Assembly (NCBI RefSeq): GCF_009363535.1
Contig: NZ_CP045370.1
Span: 1-64,000, forward strand
Origin: Microbulbifer sp. THAF38
GTDB lineage: Bacteria > Pseudomonadota > Gammaproteobacteria > Pseudomonadales > Cellvibrionaceae
Direction of reading: 5' to 3'
DNA: 64,000 bases
Positions 52,423 through 61,114 of this stretch are shown here, in pieces (position 1 is the first letter of the stretch; every line of letters starts with the position of its first letter). The position numbers and the translations under genes are program-made. Below the pieces are notes generated by a model. The model searched no databases. It saw nothing but the letters and a program-made list of their open reading frames with translations, and had not been told where the DNA came from.

Positions 52423-52974
52423 ATGGACTATCGGTTTTTGAGGGTGGATGTATCTGCGGCGACCTTTGAGGGACTTTCCTTATCGTACCAACGAAAGATT
52501 GCCTTGGTGGCCACAGTCGGCATTTGGCTTGGAATGGGATACGCCTGTTACATAGCAGCCTTGCGGTTGGAAGGCTTACACATTGCCGAAGATGTCGTGG
52601 ATGCTTTTTTATTTGGCATATTGATCCACAACATTCTATGTGGTCAGTTCTTCTTGCTTACCGCCTCAAAGGCATTGCTGTATGTGACACCTCTCGGTGT
52701 GCTTTATCGTCAGGATAGGGCAATCCTCGATAAGGCGAAGGAGGAACTCCTCAAAATCACCAGCGAAGTGCAGCTCAGAGACTATCTGGAGTACGGGAAG
52801 ATTAACCCTGCGATTCGAGCTCGCGGTAGCCTGGTGGTTATGGCTCACCAAAGTAAGGGCGATCTTAAGCCATGGATCGGCAATGCTAGGAATCTCAAAT
52901 TGCTGGCGAATCTTGTGTACCAGATCTACTTGGTTGAAAAAGTATTGCTGCAGGATACCGAAGCAAATACATAG
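52423..52974 (+). CDS. Hypothetical membrane protein
   Basis: 183 residues with two membrane segments (about 29-48 and 56-80) and a soluble C-terminus. Start after GGAGAAGAGC. The first of a run of closely spaced plus-strand genes to 56730. Confidence 0.65.
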   Translation: MDYRFLRVDVSAATFEGLSLSYQRKIALVATVGIWLGMGYACYIAALRLEGLHIAEDVVDAFLFGILIHNILCGQFFLLTASKALLYVTPLGVLYRQDRAILDKAKEELLKITSEVQLRDYLEYGKINPAIRARGSLVVMAHQSKGDLKPWIGNARNLKLLANLVYQIYLVEKVLLQDTEANT

Positions 52975-53073
52975 TCCATCAAATTTATAAAGGGTCATTC
53001 CAGATTGATCCTTTAAACATCCTTTCCCCTAGGGGAACACATACCATAGCTTTCAGAAAAAATGGAGGCTTGG

Positions 53074-53238
53074 ATGTTCATTAGTACACCCTTTGTCAGA
53101 TTCACAGTAAACCGGCTATACCGCCAAGGAAAGCTGGACCAGCAGCAGCGAGACTACCTGATACTCCAGGACCGCCAGATAAACATGATGATCTCCATTG
53201 GCGCATTGGTGCTCATCGCGGCTTATTTCTTTAGATAG
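53074..53238 (+). CDS. Small single-TM protein
   Basis: 54 residues: basic, Gln-rich N-terminal part (RQGKLDQQQRDYL) then one membrane helix at the C-terminus. The ATG at 53074 follows TGGAGG; an ATG at 53062 overlaps that site. Confidence 0.6.
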   Translation: MFISTPFVRFTVNRLYRQGKLDQQQRDYLILQDRQINMMISIGALVLIAAYFFR

Positions 53239-53252
53239 CCTGAGGAATTCGA

Positions 53253-53537
53253 GTGAGCAATATTGTTCATGTTGACTTTAGTGCTAGGAAATCTGAAAGG
53301 GCATTCAGCGCTGACGTGTACTCCTATTGCATGAAGAAGTACCGGTTCCAGGTAGTGGCGGCGTCCATCACTGAAGCCTATTGCGCATTTGTTGCGGAAG
53401 CAGTGATTCATGGTGTCAATGTAATTCGATGCATTGCTATTTACTTCGGGTTGGCTGACCAGAGGGATAAGCGACAAGTACCTGCCAGAGTGTGGCAGCA
53501 GCTCGACCCTGTTGCCGGCCGGCTAGTAGAGTATTGA
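53253..53537 (+). CDS. Hypothetical 94-aa protein
   Basis: Soluble, GTG start after TGAGGAATTC, 14 bp after the small TM gene. Stop overlaps the next start by one base. Unrecognised. Confidence 0.6.
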   Translation: MSNIVHVDFSARKSERAFSADVYSYCMKKYRFQVVAASITEAYCAFVAEAVIHGVNVIRCIAIYFGLADQRDKRQVPARVWQQLDPVAGRLVEY

Positions 53538-53836
53538 TGATGGACTGGTTTCGTTCTCCAAAGTCTTTCCCCTACATTGTCGTCGCTACGGCAACATTCT
53601 TGATGTTAGTCATACTCAAATCTGGTGAGCATGTATCCATCACTTTCCCGTTACTACTTTTCATGTCGGCAAAGCTGAGTGTCATTTTCGGCTCAGTGGA
53701 AATCGGTCTCTCCTGTATTGGCCGCTATGAAAATAAAGAAGATATATATCGAGCAATTAGCAGGGCAATTTCTGCCTTTGGGATGGCTATGTCTTTTATG
53801 TTGTTAATTGGGGCTTATGAGGCAGCTAAGGCTTGA
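53537..53836 (+). CDS. Hypothetical three-TM protein
   Basis: 99 residues, hydrophobic segments at about 12-27, 34-52 and 78-95. Starts at ATGATG overlapping the previous stop (TGATGATGG). Confidence 0.65.
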   Translation: MMDWFRSPKSFPYIVVATATFLMLVILKSGEHVSITFPLLLFMSAKLSVIFGSVEIGLSCIGRYENKEDIYRAISRAISAFGMAMSFMLLIGAYEAAKA

Positions 53837-53847
53837 AGGAGGAAACT

Positions 53848-54255
53848 TTGAAACTTATAAGGATCAGCGAGATAAAGTCAGAAGCTGTGGGTGATCGCTG
53901 GCTCTATCAAGTTCTTGAGCACCTGGATACGTTCACATTACTTGAATGTCGAGCTAAACAGAAAGTCTCTTTAATAGACATTACACAGACCCTTATCCTC
54001 GATCATTTTGATGAGGCAGATAATCCTGCCTTACTTCTACATCAAATATTGAACTCGGAATGTGAGTTTAAAACACTCATTGTTGTATCAACTATGTCGG
54101 AATTTGATAGTAGTTATTTATCCAATTTTAATTTTGATATGAACATAGGATTTGGTGGTGATCCAAATTCGCCGAGCGCACTTAACACTTTACATGTAGA
54201 TGATCTTGATGTGGCAATACGCCTGGTGAGAAACAGCTTGCGGCACGCAGCTTAA
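53848..54255 (+). CDS. Hypothetical 135-aa protein
   Basis: Soluble alpha/beta protein (LLECRAKQ, SLIDITQTLILDHF). TTG at 53848 is preceded by AGGAGG at ideal distance; the earlier TTG at 53833 lacks a site. Unrecognised. Confidence 0.6.
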   Translation: MKLIRISEIKSEAVGDRWLYQVLEHLDTFTLLECRAKQKVSLIDITQTLILDHFDEADNPALLLHQILNSECEFKTLIVVSTMSEFDSSYLSNFNFDMNIGFGGDPNSPSALNTLHVDDLDVAIRLVRNSLRHAA

Positions 54256-54264
54256 GGGGGAGAT

Positions 54265-54849
54265 ATGAGCGATGACACGGCACAGTTAATAGAGGAGGTG
54301 AATACCGAGAACCAGAGTTCGGTTTCCTACAACGATGAAACGGTTATTTGGGAAGGTAGGCCCTCACAATGGGTCAACATCGGCTCATTTCTTTGGTGGG
54401 GAGCATTCCTAGTCGTCTCCACTGTTCTGTTAGTTTTTTGGCAATCTGGTCTGAACGAAGGGTACAGCCAGGTAATTACTGAAGCTGTTTACTGGGCTTT
54501 TTGTGGCCTTGTGGGGTTGTCGATATTTAGCCTGGTTTACGCATATCTATCAGTTCGTTACGAGCACACAGTCATTACGCGCAATAAAATCAAAGAAGCT
54601 AAAGGAATAACGAGCATATTCCGGCAGGAGCTCTTCTGCGAAATCAGTGACATAAAGGATATTCACAGCCCACCAGCAGGGCTGCTGGGTCTTATCGGTC
54701 TTTCTACATTGGTCATCGAGACAAACGATGATGATCAGCCAATCATAAAAATAAGAGCAATTAAAAATCGCAATCAGTTAATTGAAATGCTCCTACCGAT
54801 TTGGCGCAAGCTGAAAATAGAGCGGAAGGGGTACTTTGGAGACCGCTAA
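54265..54849 (+). CDS. Membrane protein with bacterial PH domain
   Basis: 194 residues. VIWEGRPS opens the protein, then two membrane segments (about 36-55 and 73-97), then a bPH-type beta domain (HTVITRNKIKEAKGI, followed by a LGLIGLSTLVIETND stretch). Such proteins are membrane-bound and of unknown role; GGGGGAGAT precedes the ATG. Confidence 0.7.
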   Translation: MSDDTAQLIEEVNTENQSSVSYNDETVIWEGRPSQWVNIGSFLWWGAFLVVSTVLLVFWQSGLNEGYSQVITEAVYWAFCGLVGLSIFSLVYAYLSVRYEHTVITRNKIKEAKGITSIFRQELFCEISDIKDIHSPPAGLLGLIGLSTLVIETNDDDQPIIKIRAIKNRNQLIEMLLPIWRKLKIERKGYFGDR

Positions 54850-55058
54850 TGAAAAACACAAAGGACATCGTAATGCTTGGATGCTTAATGATTTCAGGAC
54901 CATGCTTTGCGGGGCCACAAGATCAGCATAAACCAGAGTTAGGAATTTCAATAAGAAAGACAGACATCGAGTTTGTCCAGGAATATCACGATCACTTAGA
55001 CCGAGGGATATTTAGGCACCATTTGGAGTCCTATTGGACAGAAGATAGAGGTGTTTAA
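54849..55058 (+). CDS. Small secreted protein
   Basis: 69 residues, signal peptide ending CFAG (about residue 21), charged mature part with several His. TAATG overlap with the upstream gene; overlapped by the next start. Confidence 0.6.
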   Translation: MKNTKDIVMLGCLMISGPCFAGPQDQHKPELGISIRKTDIEFVQEYHDHLDRGIFRHHLESYWTEDRGV

Positions 55059-55921
55059 TGAAACTGGTAATGATTATTGCGGTACTAGGCCTATCTCTCA
55101 TTAGTTCTTTTGCGATTTCAGATGAGGATACCTCAATCTCGGGTAAGGCTTTCCCTGAGGTTACCTTTGATAAGGTACAGGAGATATTTGGCCACAACTT
55201 AGACACTGATGACACAGTACTTAAAACGTTGCTCCTGGCCATAGGTATGGATCATACAACCACCAAATCTCCAAACGCCAGTCAGCGTATTGGTATCCCC
55301 TACATTATCCATGATGGACCTGCTTATTGGGTTCGTCGATTACAATCCGGGGATAATTCATTAGAGGTACTCGTCAACAATGCGCTTTTGCTGCTCTATA
55401 CCATAGAGAATATACCGAAGGCGAAAGAGACAGCTTTTATCTTGTTGAAAGCATCTGCAGAGAAAGGATACTGGCCAGCAGACTACTACATCGCAGAGGT
55501 TAATCTGGAGGAGCATTTAACACAGGATTATTTAAGCGCCACACCTTCTACAGGTTTGATGGACAACCCCACCAAGACAATTGCCAAAGATACGATGGCT
55601 AGATACAACCGCTGTGCAGATATGGGGTTTGCGCCGTGCCAGTTCCGAATTGGGTTCTGGTTGTCAGGGTCACCAAAGTCCCTTAGTGATGGGCTAAATA
55701 TACTCAGAGCCGCAATTCATACTACCAGGGCGGACACGCGTTATCAGGGAGTTCTAGATGGTGCCATGATTATGGCGGCAAGGGAGATAGTCTTTAAGGG
55801 TAAGCAAGCTGGTATAGATAGCGTTGTTCGGGAGGAGTATGCCAATTTGATCAAGCAACAGCTTGCGGTTCTTTCAGAATCGGGTAATAGAAGGGAGGAT
55901 GGCTTTGCTGAAGATAAATGA
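55058..55921 (+). CDS. Secreted Sel1/TPR-like protein
   Basis: 287 residues. Signal peptide (1-20), then helical repeats with A..LL..A...G...A (AKETAFILLKASAEKGYWPADYY region) typical of Sel1. Envelope interaction protein by analogy. Confidence 0.6.
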   Translation: MKLVMIIAVLGLSLISSFAISDEDTSISGKAFPEVTFDKVQEIFGHNLDTDDTVLKTLLLAIGMDHTTTKSPNASQRIGIPYIIHDGPAYWVRRLQSGDNSLEVLVNNALLLLYTIENIPKAKETAFILLKASAEKGYWPADYYIAEVNLEEHLTQDYLSATPSTGLMDNPTKTIAKDTMARYNRCADMGFAPCQFRIGFWLSGSPKSLSDGLNILRAAIHTTRADTRYQGVLDGAMIMAAREIVFKGKQAGIDSVVREEYANLIKQQLAVLSESGNRREDGFAEDK

Positions 55922-56141
55922 GGCGGTAGAATCGAGTAGTAAGGTAGTGTTGTACCGGTACGGTTTCTATTTAGATCCACAGCCCAATGACCCAGCTTTA
56001 ACAAACCTGGTAGAAGCGGAGTCACAGGCAAAGAGATTGTCCGCTGAAAATGATGGTATACCGGTTGCAATTTGGGATGATGCCGATAAAACTCTGAAGC
56101 TATTTGCCGGATATGAAGATTTTATTCCCGTTGACCTCTAG
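55899..56141 (+). CDS. Hypothetical 80-aa protein
   Basis: Overlaps the end of the Sel1-like gene by 23 bp; GGGAGG abuts the ATG. Small alpha/beta domain ending in WDDADKTLKLFAGYEDF, like a modified-sequence display domain. Unrecognised. Confidence 0.6.
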   Translation: MALLKINEAVESSSKVVLYRYGFYLDPQPNDPALTNLVEAESQAKRLSAENDGIPVAIWDDADKTLKLFAGYEDFIPVDL

Positions 56142-56730
56142 GCCCTTGGTGGCATGGTGTAAGTATGTTGCTTACGCGATTGGGTTATCAGTTATTGTGA
56201 TAGTGCTGCTATCACTCCTTGCCTCGTACCACATCAAGAAATTGCCAACCGAATTACCATCATCAGAACAGCAGGCGATGATTTCAAAATCTAGAATCCT
56301 CATATGCACTATCGATAAAGATCTATGCGATGCGATAGATTTCGGAGAAATTGATTTTAGAGTAATCAATTTGCCGTTGTATTTTGATATTGGTAAAGGC
56401 CTATATTTGTCCCATTCTGCACTTTCGAATAAAATGGATTCAGGTTACAGAATAATTTTGACTAATCATCTCTTTGACGACATTTCTGCAACTACGGTAT
56501 TTATTTATCATGAGTTGCAGCATGTAAATATTTCCGACTTCAGCTTATACGATGATGGCGGAAATGAGCATGATCAATGTCTTGATCATAATAGGGTTAA
56601 GGAGAGAACAACTGAGTTTGCTAAAAAGATGGATCTTCTGGTGAATTCCAAGGAAGGCCTTGAGTTAAACATTAAGGGCCTCCCAACGGACTATTCAAAG
56701 CTATACGGTAACACGGCCAAACGTTGTTAA
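56113..56730 (+). CDS. Membrane-anchored metallopeptidase-like protein
   Basis: 205 residues: TM helix at about 18-39, then a soluble domain with HELQH at 133-137 (HExxH zinc motif) and a later Asp/His segment (NEHDQCLDHNRVKERTTEFA) that could give the third ligand. The ATG at 56113 lies in the end of the previous gene. Substrate unknown; the upstream secreted proteins are candidates. Confidence 0.65.
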   Translation: MKILFPLTSRPLVAWCKYVAYAIGLSVIVIVLLSLLASYHIKKLPTELPSSEQQAMISKSRILICTIDKDLCDAIDFGEIDFRVINLPLYFDIGKGLYLSHSALSNKMDSGYRIILTNHLFDDISATTVFIYHELQHVNISDFSLYDDGGNEHDQCLDHNRVKERTTEFAKKMDLLVNSKEGLELNIKGLPTDYSKLYGNTAKRC

Positions 56731-56794
56731 ATTATCAAGTCTTCACCCTGAGCAACTTAGTTTGGGTAAATTTGAACTTCATTATAGGAAAGTG

Positions 56795-57577
56795 CTAGTT
56801 TTGAGTAAGGATTTGCTGAACGGCTTGAAGTAGTTGCTCCGGCGTCCGATAGCCTTTCAAGAGATAATCCCTGCCGGTTTGATTGTCCAAAATACGAATA
56901 GCAGGCGTTGCGCTGATTCCAGCACGGCGGCCATCCTCATAATCTTGGTTGATTTTTGCTTTATGATCATCTGAAGCAAGGCAGTTGCCGATAAGGCTAC
57001 CGTTGAGCCCGAATGACCGTACATACTCAGGAATGTCACCAAGGCCTTTGCCGTTGCCTTTTGTATCTTCCATGAATCTCTCAAGGGCTATCCAGGCGGT
57101 GCGGTTATCATAGTACTCCTTCACGCACTCAATAGCCTGGCTTTCAATAGCCGCTACTGGGTTATGTCCTCCAAGCGGAAAGTGTTTGAATTCCCAATTC
57201 ATAACCCCTTGAGAGTGATCCACGACTTGCTTAATGCTCCCGTGCATTTTTCGGCAGTAGGGGCATTCAATATCGCCATACTCCTGGAGTGTAATCCTCG
57301 AATTAATCTCACCATAGATAAGGCGGTTGTCCGGCGTAGATGCCTGTACTAACTGAAATTGCTCTTCCAAACTAGACAGGAATTCCTGGGCTTTACGCTT
57401 CTCTAGGGAGCTCAGTCGGTTATCTACCAGTGTGATTACATCATTTTCAGAGAGTGTACTCTGACTGTTTATCGTTGCCTTCAGCGCTTCTACGGTGTTG
57501 TAAAAATATGCATTAGAAATGGAAAGAGCTGCGGACAGTATAACTAAGCCCACAAGTAAGGCAGATTTGGTTTTCAT
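56795..57577 (-). CDS. DsbA-like thiol:disulfide oxidoreductase
   Basis: 260 residues: TM/signal anchor (7-27), a heptad-rich segment (42-75), then a thioredoxin fold with CPYC at 105-108 and ATPAIRI as the cis-Pro loop (about 226-232). DsbG/DsbA-like proteins fold disulfide-rich pilus proteins, e.g. the Cys-rich TraU-like protein of this element. TTGAGGCG precedes the ATG. Confidence 0.88.
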   Translation of the reverse strand: MKTKSALLVGLVILSAALSISNAYFYNTVEALKATINSQSTLSENDVITLVDNRLSSLEKRKAQEFLSSLEEQFQLVQASTPDNRLIYGEINSRITLQEYGDIECPYCRKMHGSIKQVVDHSQGVMNWEFKHFPLGGHNPVAAIESQAIECVKEYYDNRTAWIALERFMEDTKGNGKGLGDIPEYVRSFGLNGSLIGNCLASDDHKAKINQDYEDGRRAGISATPAIRILDNQTGRDYLLKGYRTPEQLLQAVQQILTQN

Positions 57578-57687
57578 GGTGCGCCTCAAGACTAGAATCT
57601 ATCGGCACTGTAAGTGCATATACCAGGCTGTGGCAGGCTTTATGGGTCTAACAGCTATGACCCAATCGCTTTTCAGTCTGCGATTCC

Positions 57688-58170
57688 CTAATTGCTTGGT
57701 TTATAGAGTGCCGCAGCTCCTCTCAAGGCAGTAACCAGCAGGTTGCTGTCAGTCAACGCTGTTTGTTTCAGTAGCTGCGAGAGGATCAGGCTCGATACTT
57801 GGAACGTCTGACCAATGGGAATAGGTAGCGCAAAAGCATTGCCACTTCCCTGGGTAGCCGAGACATACAATTTGTTAGGTTGGCGATCGATGACAATGCC
57901 CTTTCCACTTCTTTTGAAGTGAGCTTTAGGTAGGTACCCAAGGCAGACGGCGGCCATGATCGGAAGCTCGGTATCGCTCAACTGGATGGTTATCTTGCGA
58001 GCCCAGATGACATTTTCGCCTTGCCTTGGAGCAACATCAAGATTTACCGTATGCCCTTGAGCCACCCCCCTGACCAATAGAGGCGTCGCTTCGACTGTTA
58101 GAGCCGCGCTGGAGCCAAAGCATCGGACTTTTGGCTGATTTGATGGATGATTTTCTGGTTCAACGTGCAT
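57688..58170 (-). CDS. Hypothetical protein coupled to the Tus-like gene
   Basis: 160 residues, mainly beta with a basic stretch (AHFKRSGKGIVIDRQPNKL). Overlaps the Tus-like stop by 11 bp, so co-translated. No recognised family; may be a partner or regulator. Confidence 0.6.
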   Translation of the reverse strand: MHVEPENHPSNQPKVRCFGSSAALTVEATPLLVRGVAQGHTVNLDVAPRQGENVIWARKITIQLSDTELPIMAAVCLGYLPKAHFKRSGKGIVIDRQPNKLYVSATQGSGNAFALPIPIGQTFQVSSLILSQLLKQTALTDSNLLVTALRGAAALYKPSN

Positions 58171-59095
58171 AGCGGTGTAGATTCAAAGACGTAATGAATG
58201 CCTGCTGCTCGATGCCAGATTCTCTTTGTAAACGATCAAGGTCCTCTCGTTTACCTGGGTTTTCTCGCCATAGTTTTCTAGGCATACGCTCCTGCTGTGC
58301 TATGACGATGCCAGAGATAGGGCACGACTTCCGGATAACTTTACCTGCCTCCTTGTAGGCGTAATTCGCTCGAAGTTGATTAGCAAGCTGGGTCTTCCGA
58401 ACGAGTATTTCTCCAGGGTTACAGCGACCAAGTAGATCCAGAGCTACTTTAGAGTTTTCGTCGGATAACTTCTTGGCCATTTCAACCGCTTGATCCACAC
58501 TCACCTTCTGAGTGCGTGTATGGTTGGTTGCCCACGTCCAACTGAAGACATCGAGACTTGGGGGCATTATCCGAATATTTGCATAGCAACGCTTAAGGTC
58601 AAGTGCAGTGATACCTGCCGTACTCATCGCTTTTTTTAAAGCAGCAGACCGGTATCCATCTTCTTCAACCTTATTCCGAATCAATGTGGAAATCCGTGAG
58701 ACAGCTGTGTCTGTTTGCTTCTGGAATTTGCGAATGGCCATCACGGCGTCTTTGAAAGCGACTTTCGCAGTATTTAATTGGTCCACTGCGGTCACAGTGT
58801 TTGGCGAGGCACAAACTATCCCGGCTTCAGGTATGCTCTCGCTCTTATCTATGATGAATAGCTGGGTCATGGATTTTATCGCAGCCTCCCGAGCATCATA
58901 TGATACGTGGTCCTCTTCGTTGAACCCAAAAGTAGGGACATAAACCGGGTACCTATCCTGATCACTTCTTACTGAACCCTTAACAACCAGGCATGCTTCA
59001 GCCAGTGCCTGATAGGTTTCATACAGCTCAAGTACTAACTCAGTCGGAAGGATTACACTATCTGATTCATCCATACACTTATCCAAGTTCACCAT
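58160..59095 (-). CDS. Tus-like replication terminus-binding protein
   Basis: 311 residues, close to the 309 of E. coli Tus. By eye the segments ALDLKRCYANIRIMPPSL then TWATNH, then RANYAYKEAGKVIRKSCP and the final LNLHRYAR align in order with Tus regions (ITLNAYRTLTVLHDP, GWANKH, the interdomain DNA-binding strands, and LHLYVAD). Tus binds Ter sites and blocks the replicative helicase from one side. No obvious Ter site was recognised here. Start 59095 preferred to TTG 59116. Confidence 0.7.
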   Translation of the reverse strand: MVNLDKCMDESDSVILPTELVLELYETYQALAEACLVVKGSVRSDQDRYPVYVPTFGFNEEDHVSYDAREAAIKSMTQLFIIDKSESIPEAGIVCASPNTVTAVDQLNTAKVAFKDAVMAIRKFQKQTDTAVSRISTLIRNKVEEDGYRSAALKKAMSTAGITALDLKRCYANIRIMPPSLDVFSWTWATNHTRTQKVSVDQAVEMAKKLSDENSKVALDLLGRCNPGEILVRKTQLANQLRANYAYKEAGKVIRKSCPISGIVIAQQERMPRKLWRENPGKREDLDRLQRESGIEQQAFITSLNLHRYAR

Positions 59096-59431
59096 GGGTC
59101 TGGCAAACCATGTCAAATTAATATTAGATATAGAATATCAGACACTGCCAAACAGGCTAGCGGTGCATCCCTAGAGAATTTAAGAGGTGTTGTTGCGAGC
59201 ATACTAGAGTCCGTTGTGGACTAGGTTATTCTTCCATGGACAAGCAAGATTGGTCGAAAAACCCTCTCAAAAACTCCATTCCCCTTTTCTCTCAAGCATC
59301 TTCAGTCAGCAGTCTGCAATCCATACCTATTGATAATTGACTCTGCGGTAGCCACAGATGGCCATTACAATGGGCCGCGTTGAATCGGTTAACTGCTCGC
59401 AATTCTGGAACATTGAAGGAGGAATGCCTTT

Positions 59432-59947
59432 ATGCTGGCCACTCACAAGGATGCGGAAGAACGGTACACCAAGCTCAGACTTGCAGTACTTGATGAAATC
59501 AATAAGGATCTTCATTCAAGTCTGCCAAACTTAAGGGCAGCTCTCATAGATCAGTCTGCATTGTTAGAATCTAAACGTTGGGAGTCATCTCCAAAACGAA
59601 GGGTAGAGTGGGATTGGACTGAAGGCTATAACGCATTCCGATATCGTCATCCGAAGCGATTTGAGATGGCACTTTGGAATAACAGGCAATTGGCCAGTTT
59701 AAGCTTAGGGCGGCCCACCTACCAAGGCACAAAGCTTCGACTCGACTTCATCGAGGGTAATCCAGGCAATGCGAAGGATATCCGTGTATTCGAATATACC
59801 TTTCTTGCCATGGCGGGTTATGCTGAGGTTCTAGGAGCCAAAGAACTGCGCGTTATGAACCCGATAAATGCAAGTGTACGCCAATACTATGAACGATTCG
59901 GCCTTGTGTACGTGCCAAAATCTGATTACCTGTTTGTAAGGCTGTAG
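59432..59947 (+). CDS. GNAT-like acyltransferase
   Basis: 171 residues. RPTYQGTKLRLDFIEG, then MAGYAEVLGAKELRVMNPINASVRQYYERFGL is the GNAT strand-helix ending with a Tyr and FGF-like turn. The acetyl-CoA loop (Q/RxxGxG/A) is not obvious, so activity is uncertain. AGGAGGAAT precedes the ATG. Followed by two tiny coupled genes. Confidence 0.6.
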   Translation: MLATHKDAEERYTKLRLAVLDEINKDLHSSLPNLRAALIDQSALLESKRWESSPKRRVEWDWTEGYNAFRYRHPKRFEMALWNNRQLASLSLGRPTYQGTKLRLDFIEGNPGNAKDIRVFEYTFLAMAGYAEVLGAKELRVMNPINASVRQYYERFGLVYVPKSDYLFVRL

Positions 59948-59957
59948 AGTGCTTCCT

Positions 59958-60173
59958 ATGAGCGAAAAAGTTAAACACATCAGTGACGTGAAAAAGAAGA
60001 AGGGCTCGATTTCAGACGCCATTCGACGCGCAAAGCAACATATCCGGAATGTCGGGGCAGAAGATATTTCCGAGCCAGATGGCTTTGCGTCGGGCGACAT
60101 GAAGAAGTTTCTAGAAGATCCAAAGAGTTACGAAAAGGAAGACGATGATGACCAATCAGACAACCAAAAATAA
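59958..60173 (+). CDS. Small charged protein
   Basis: 71 residues, Lys/Asp-rich, acidic C-terminus, no domain recognised. 10 bp after the GNAT-like gene. Confidence 0.55.
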   Translation: MSEKVKHISDVKKKKGSISDAIRRAKQHIRNVGAEDISEPDGFASGDMKKFLEDPKSYEKEDDDDQSDNQK

Positions 60174-60297
60174 GCCTTTAAGTAATAATGAGAAACAAAC
60201 GCAACCACTTGCTGGTGAAGTCGATCCGAAGAACGCCAAGGTACAGGTGTTTCTTGCCTTGCAGAAGGCCAAGCGTCGGTTCTCTGTAGCTAGGTGA
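60145..60297 (+). CDS. Small basic protein
   Basis: 50 residues, ATGATG start overlapping the end of the preceding gene by 29 bp, after GGAAGACG. The tail VFLALQKAKRRFSVAR is basic and helical. Unrecognised. Confidence 0.45.
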   Translation: MMTNQTTKNKPLSNNEKQTQPLAGEVDPKNAKVQVFLALQKAKRRFSVAR

Positions 60298-60299
60298 CT

Positions 60300-60333
60300 C
60301 CCCCCTGTATTCCTATCAGGCGGAAGAGGGGGG
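60300..60333. terminator. G/C-rich hairpin, possible terminator
   Basis: CCCCCCT (60300-60306) pairs with AGGGGGG (60327-60333), loop 20 nt; no T-run. Directly after the 60297 stop. Confidence 0.35.
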
Positions 60334-61027
60334 CTTGAACCTTGGCTTCGCTTAATGGTGGATTCCTGCTGTACCTTCATAACCCACCCCCCGCATCCAG
60401 CCGCTGTTTCTACAGCATGATAGCTACCTAGTAGTAGCTTCGGGGGCGCCAAGGGTGGTCAATCTCGGTATCAACAACACTGGCGCCGCCTCAATACCTG
60501 TAACTGGAAGTATCTCCCCCCTCCCTGCTGTTCCGATAGTGCAAATATCAGAATATTGCCGCTAATCGGGATACATCAAGCGAGAGTAAATCGCCTGGTT
60601 GCGTCCAAAAATCATGAATCCGACATCATTGTTCAATACCGGGAGGTTCACTTACTCACCACATGGAAACAGTATCTTTAAGCACTTCTATACCAGATAT
60701 GACATAGAGAACCTCTATTTGAGCCACTTTTCACCTCACTGCCAAACCGAACCGACGCCTTCATTTACCTTACCTTTCCTTTATTTTCCTTCTGTTTCCT
60801 TGGCACACGTTAGGCTACGCCTACGGTGCAAAAAGTAAGCGATAGAAGAGGGTACAAGTTGCCTTCTTCGAAATAAGAAGGATGGGGGAGATCACCCACG
60901 AAAGGCGATATCTGGTATAAAAGTGCTATTAATATTGGTCTTAAAGGTCATTTGATAACGTATAATATTAATTAAATCAATGAGTTATGGCCCCAGGAGA
61001 AAAAACACCGATATTCACTGGACTTGA

Positions 61028-61090
61028 ATTACGCACAATTACCTCTAGAATGCGTAATTACGCAAATGGTGCATAAAACCGCGTAACTTG
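61028..61090. promoter_or_regulatory. Palindromic operator cluster before the AAA ATPase gene
   Basis: A perfect 14-bp palindrome TGCGTAATTACGCA (61051-61064) with half sites ATTACGCA at 61028 and GCGTAACTTG at 61081. The gene-free interval 60298-61114 also has GGCGCCA/TGGCGCC arms near 60448-60490 but no convincing gene. Likely autoregulatory site. Confidence 0.6.
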
Positions 61091-61114
61091 TAACGCTGAA
61101 TTTGAGGTCATTTT

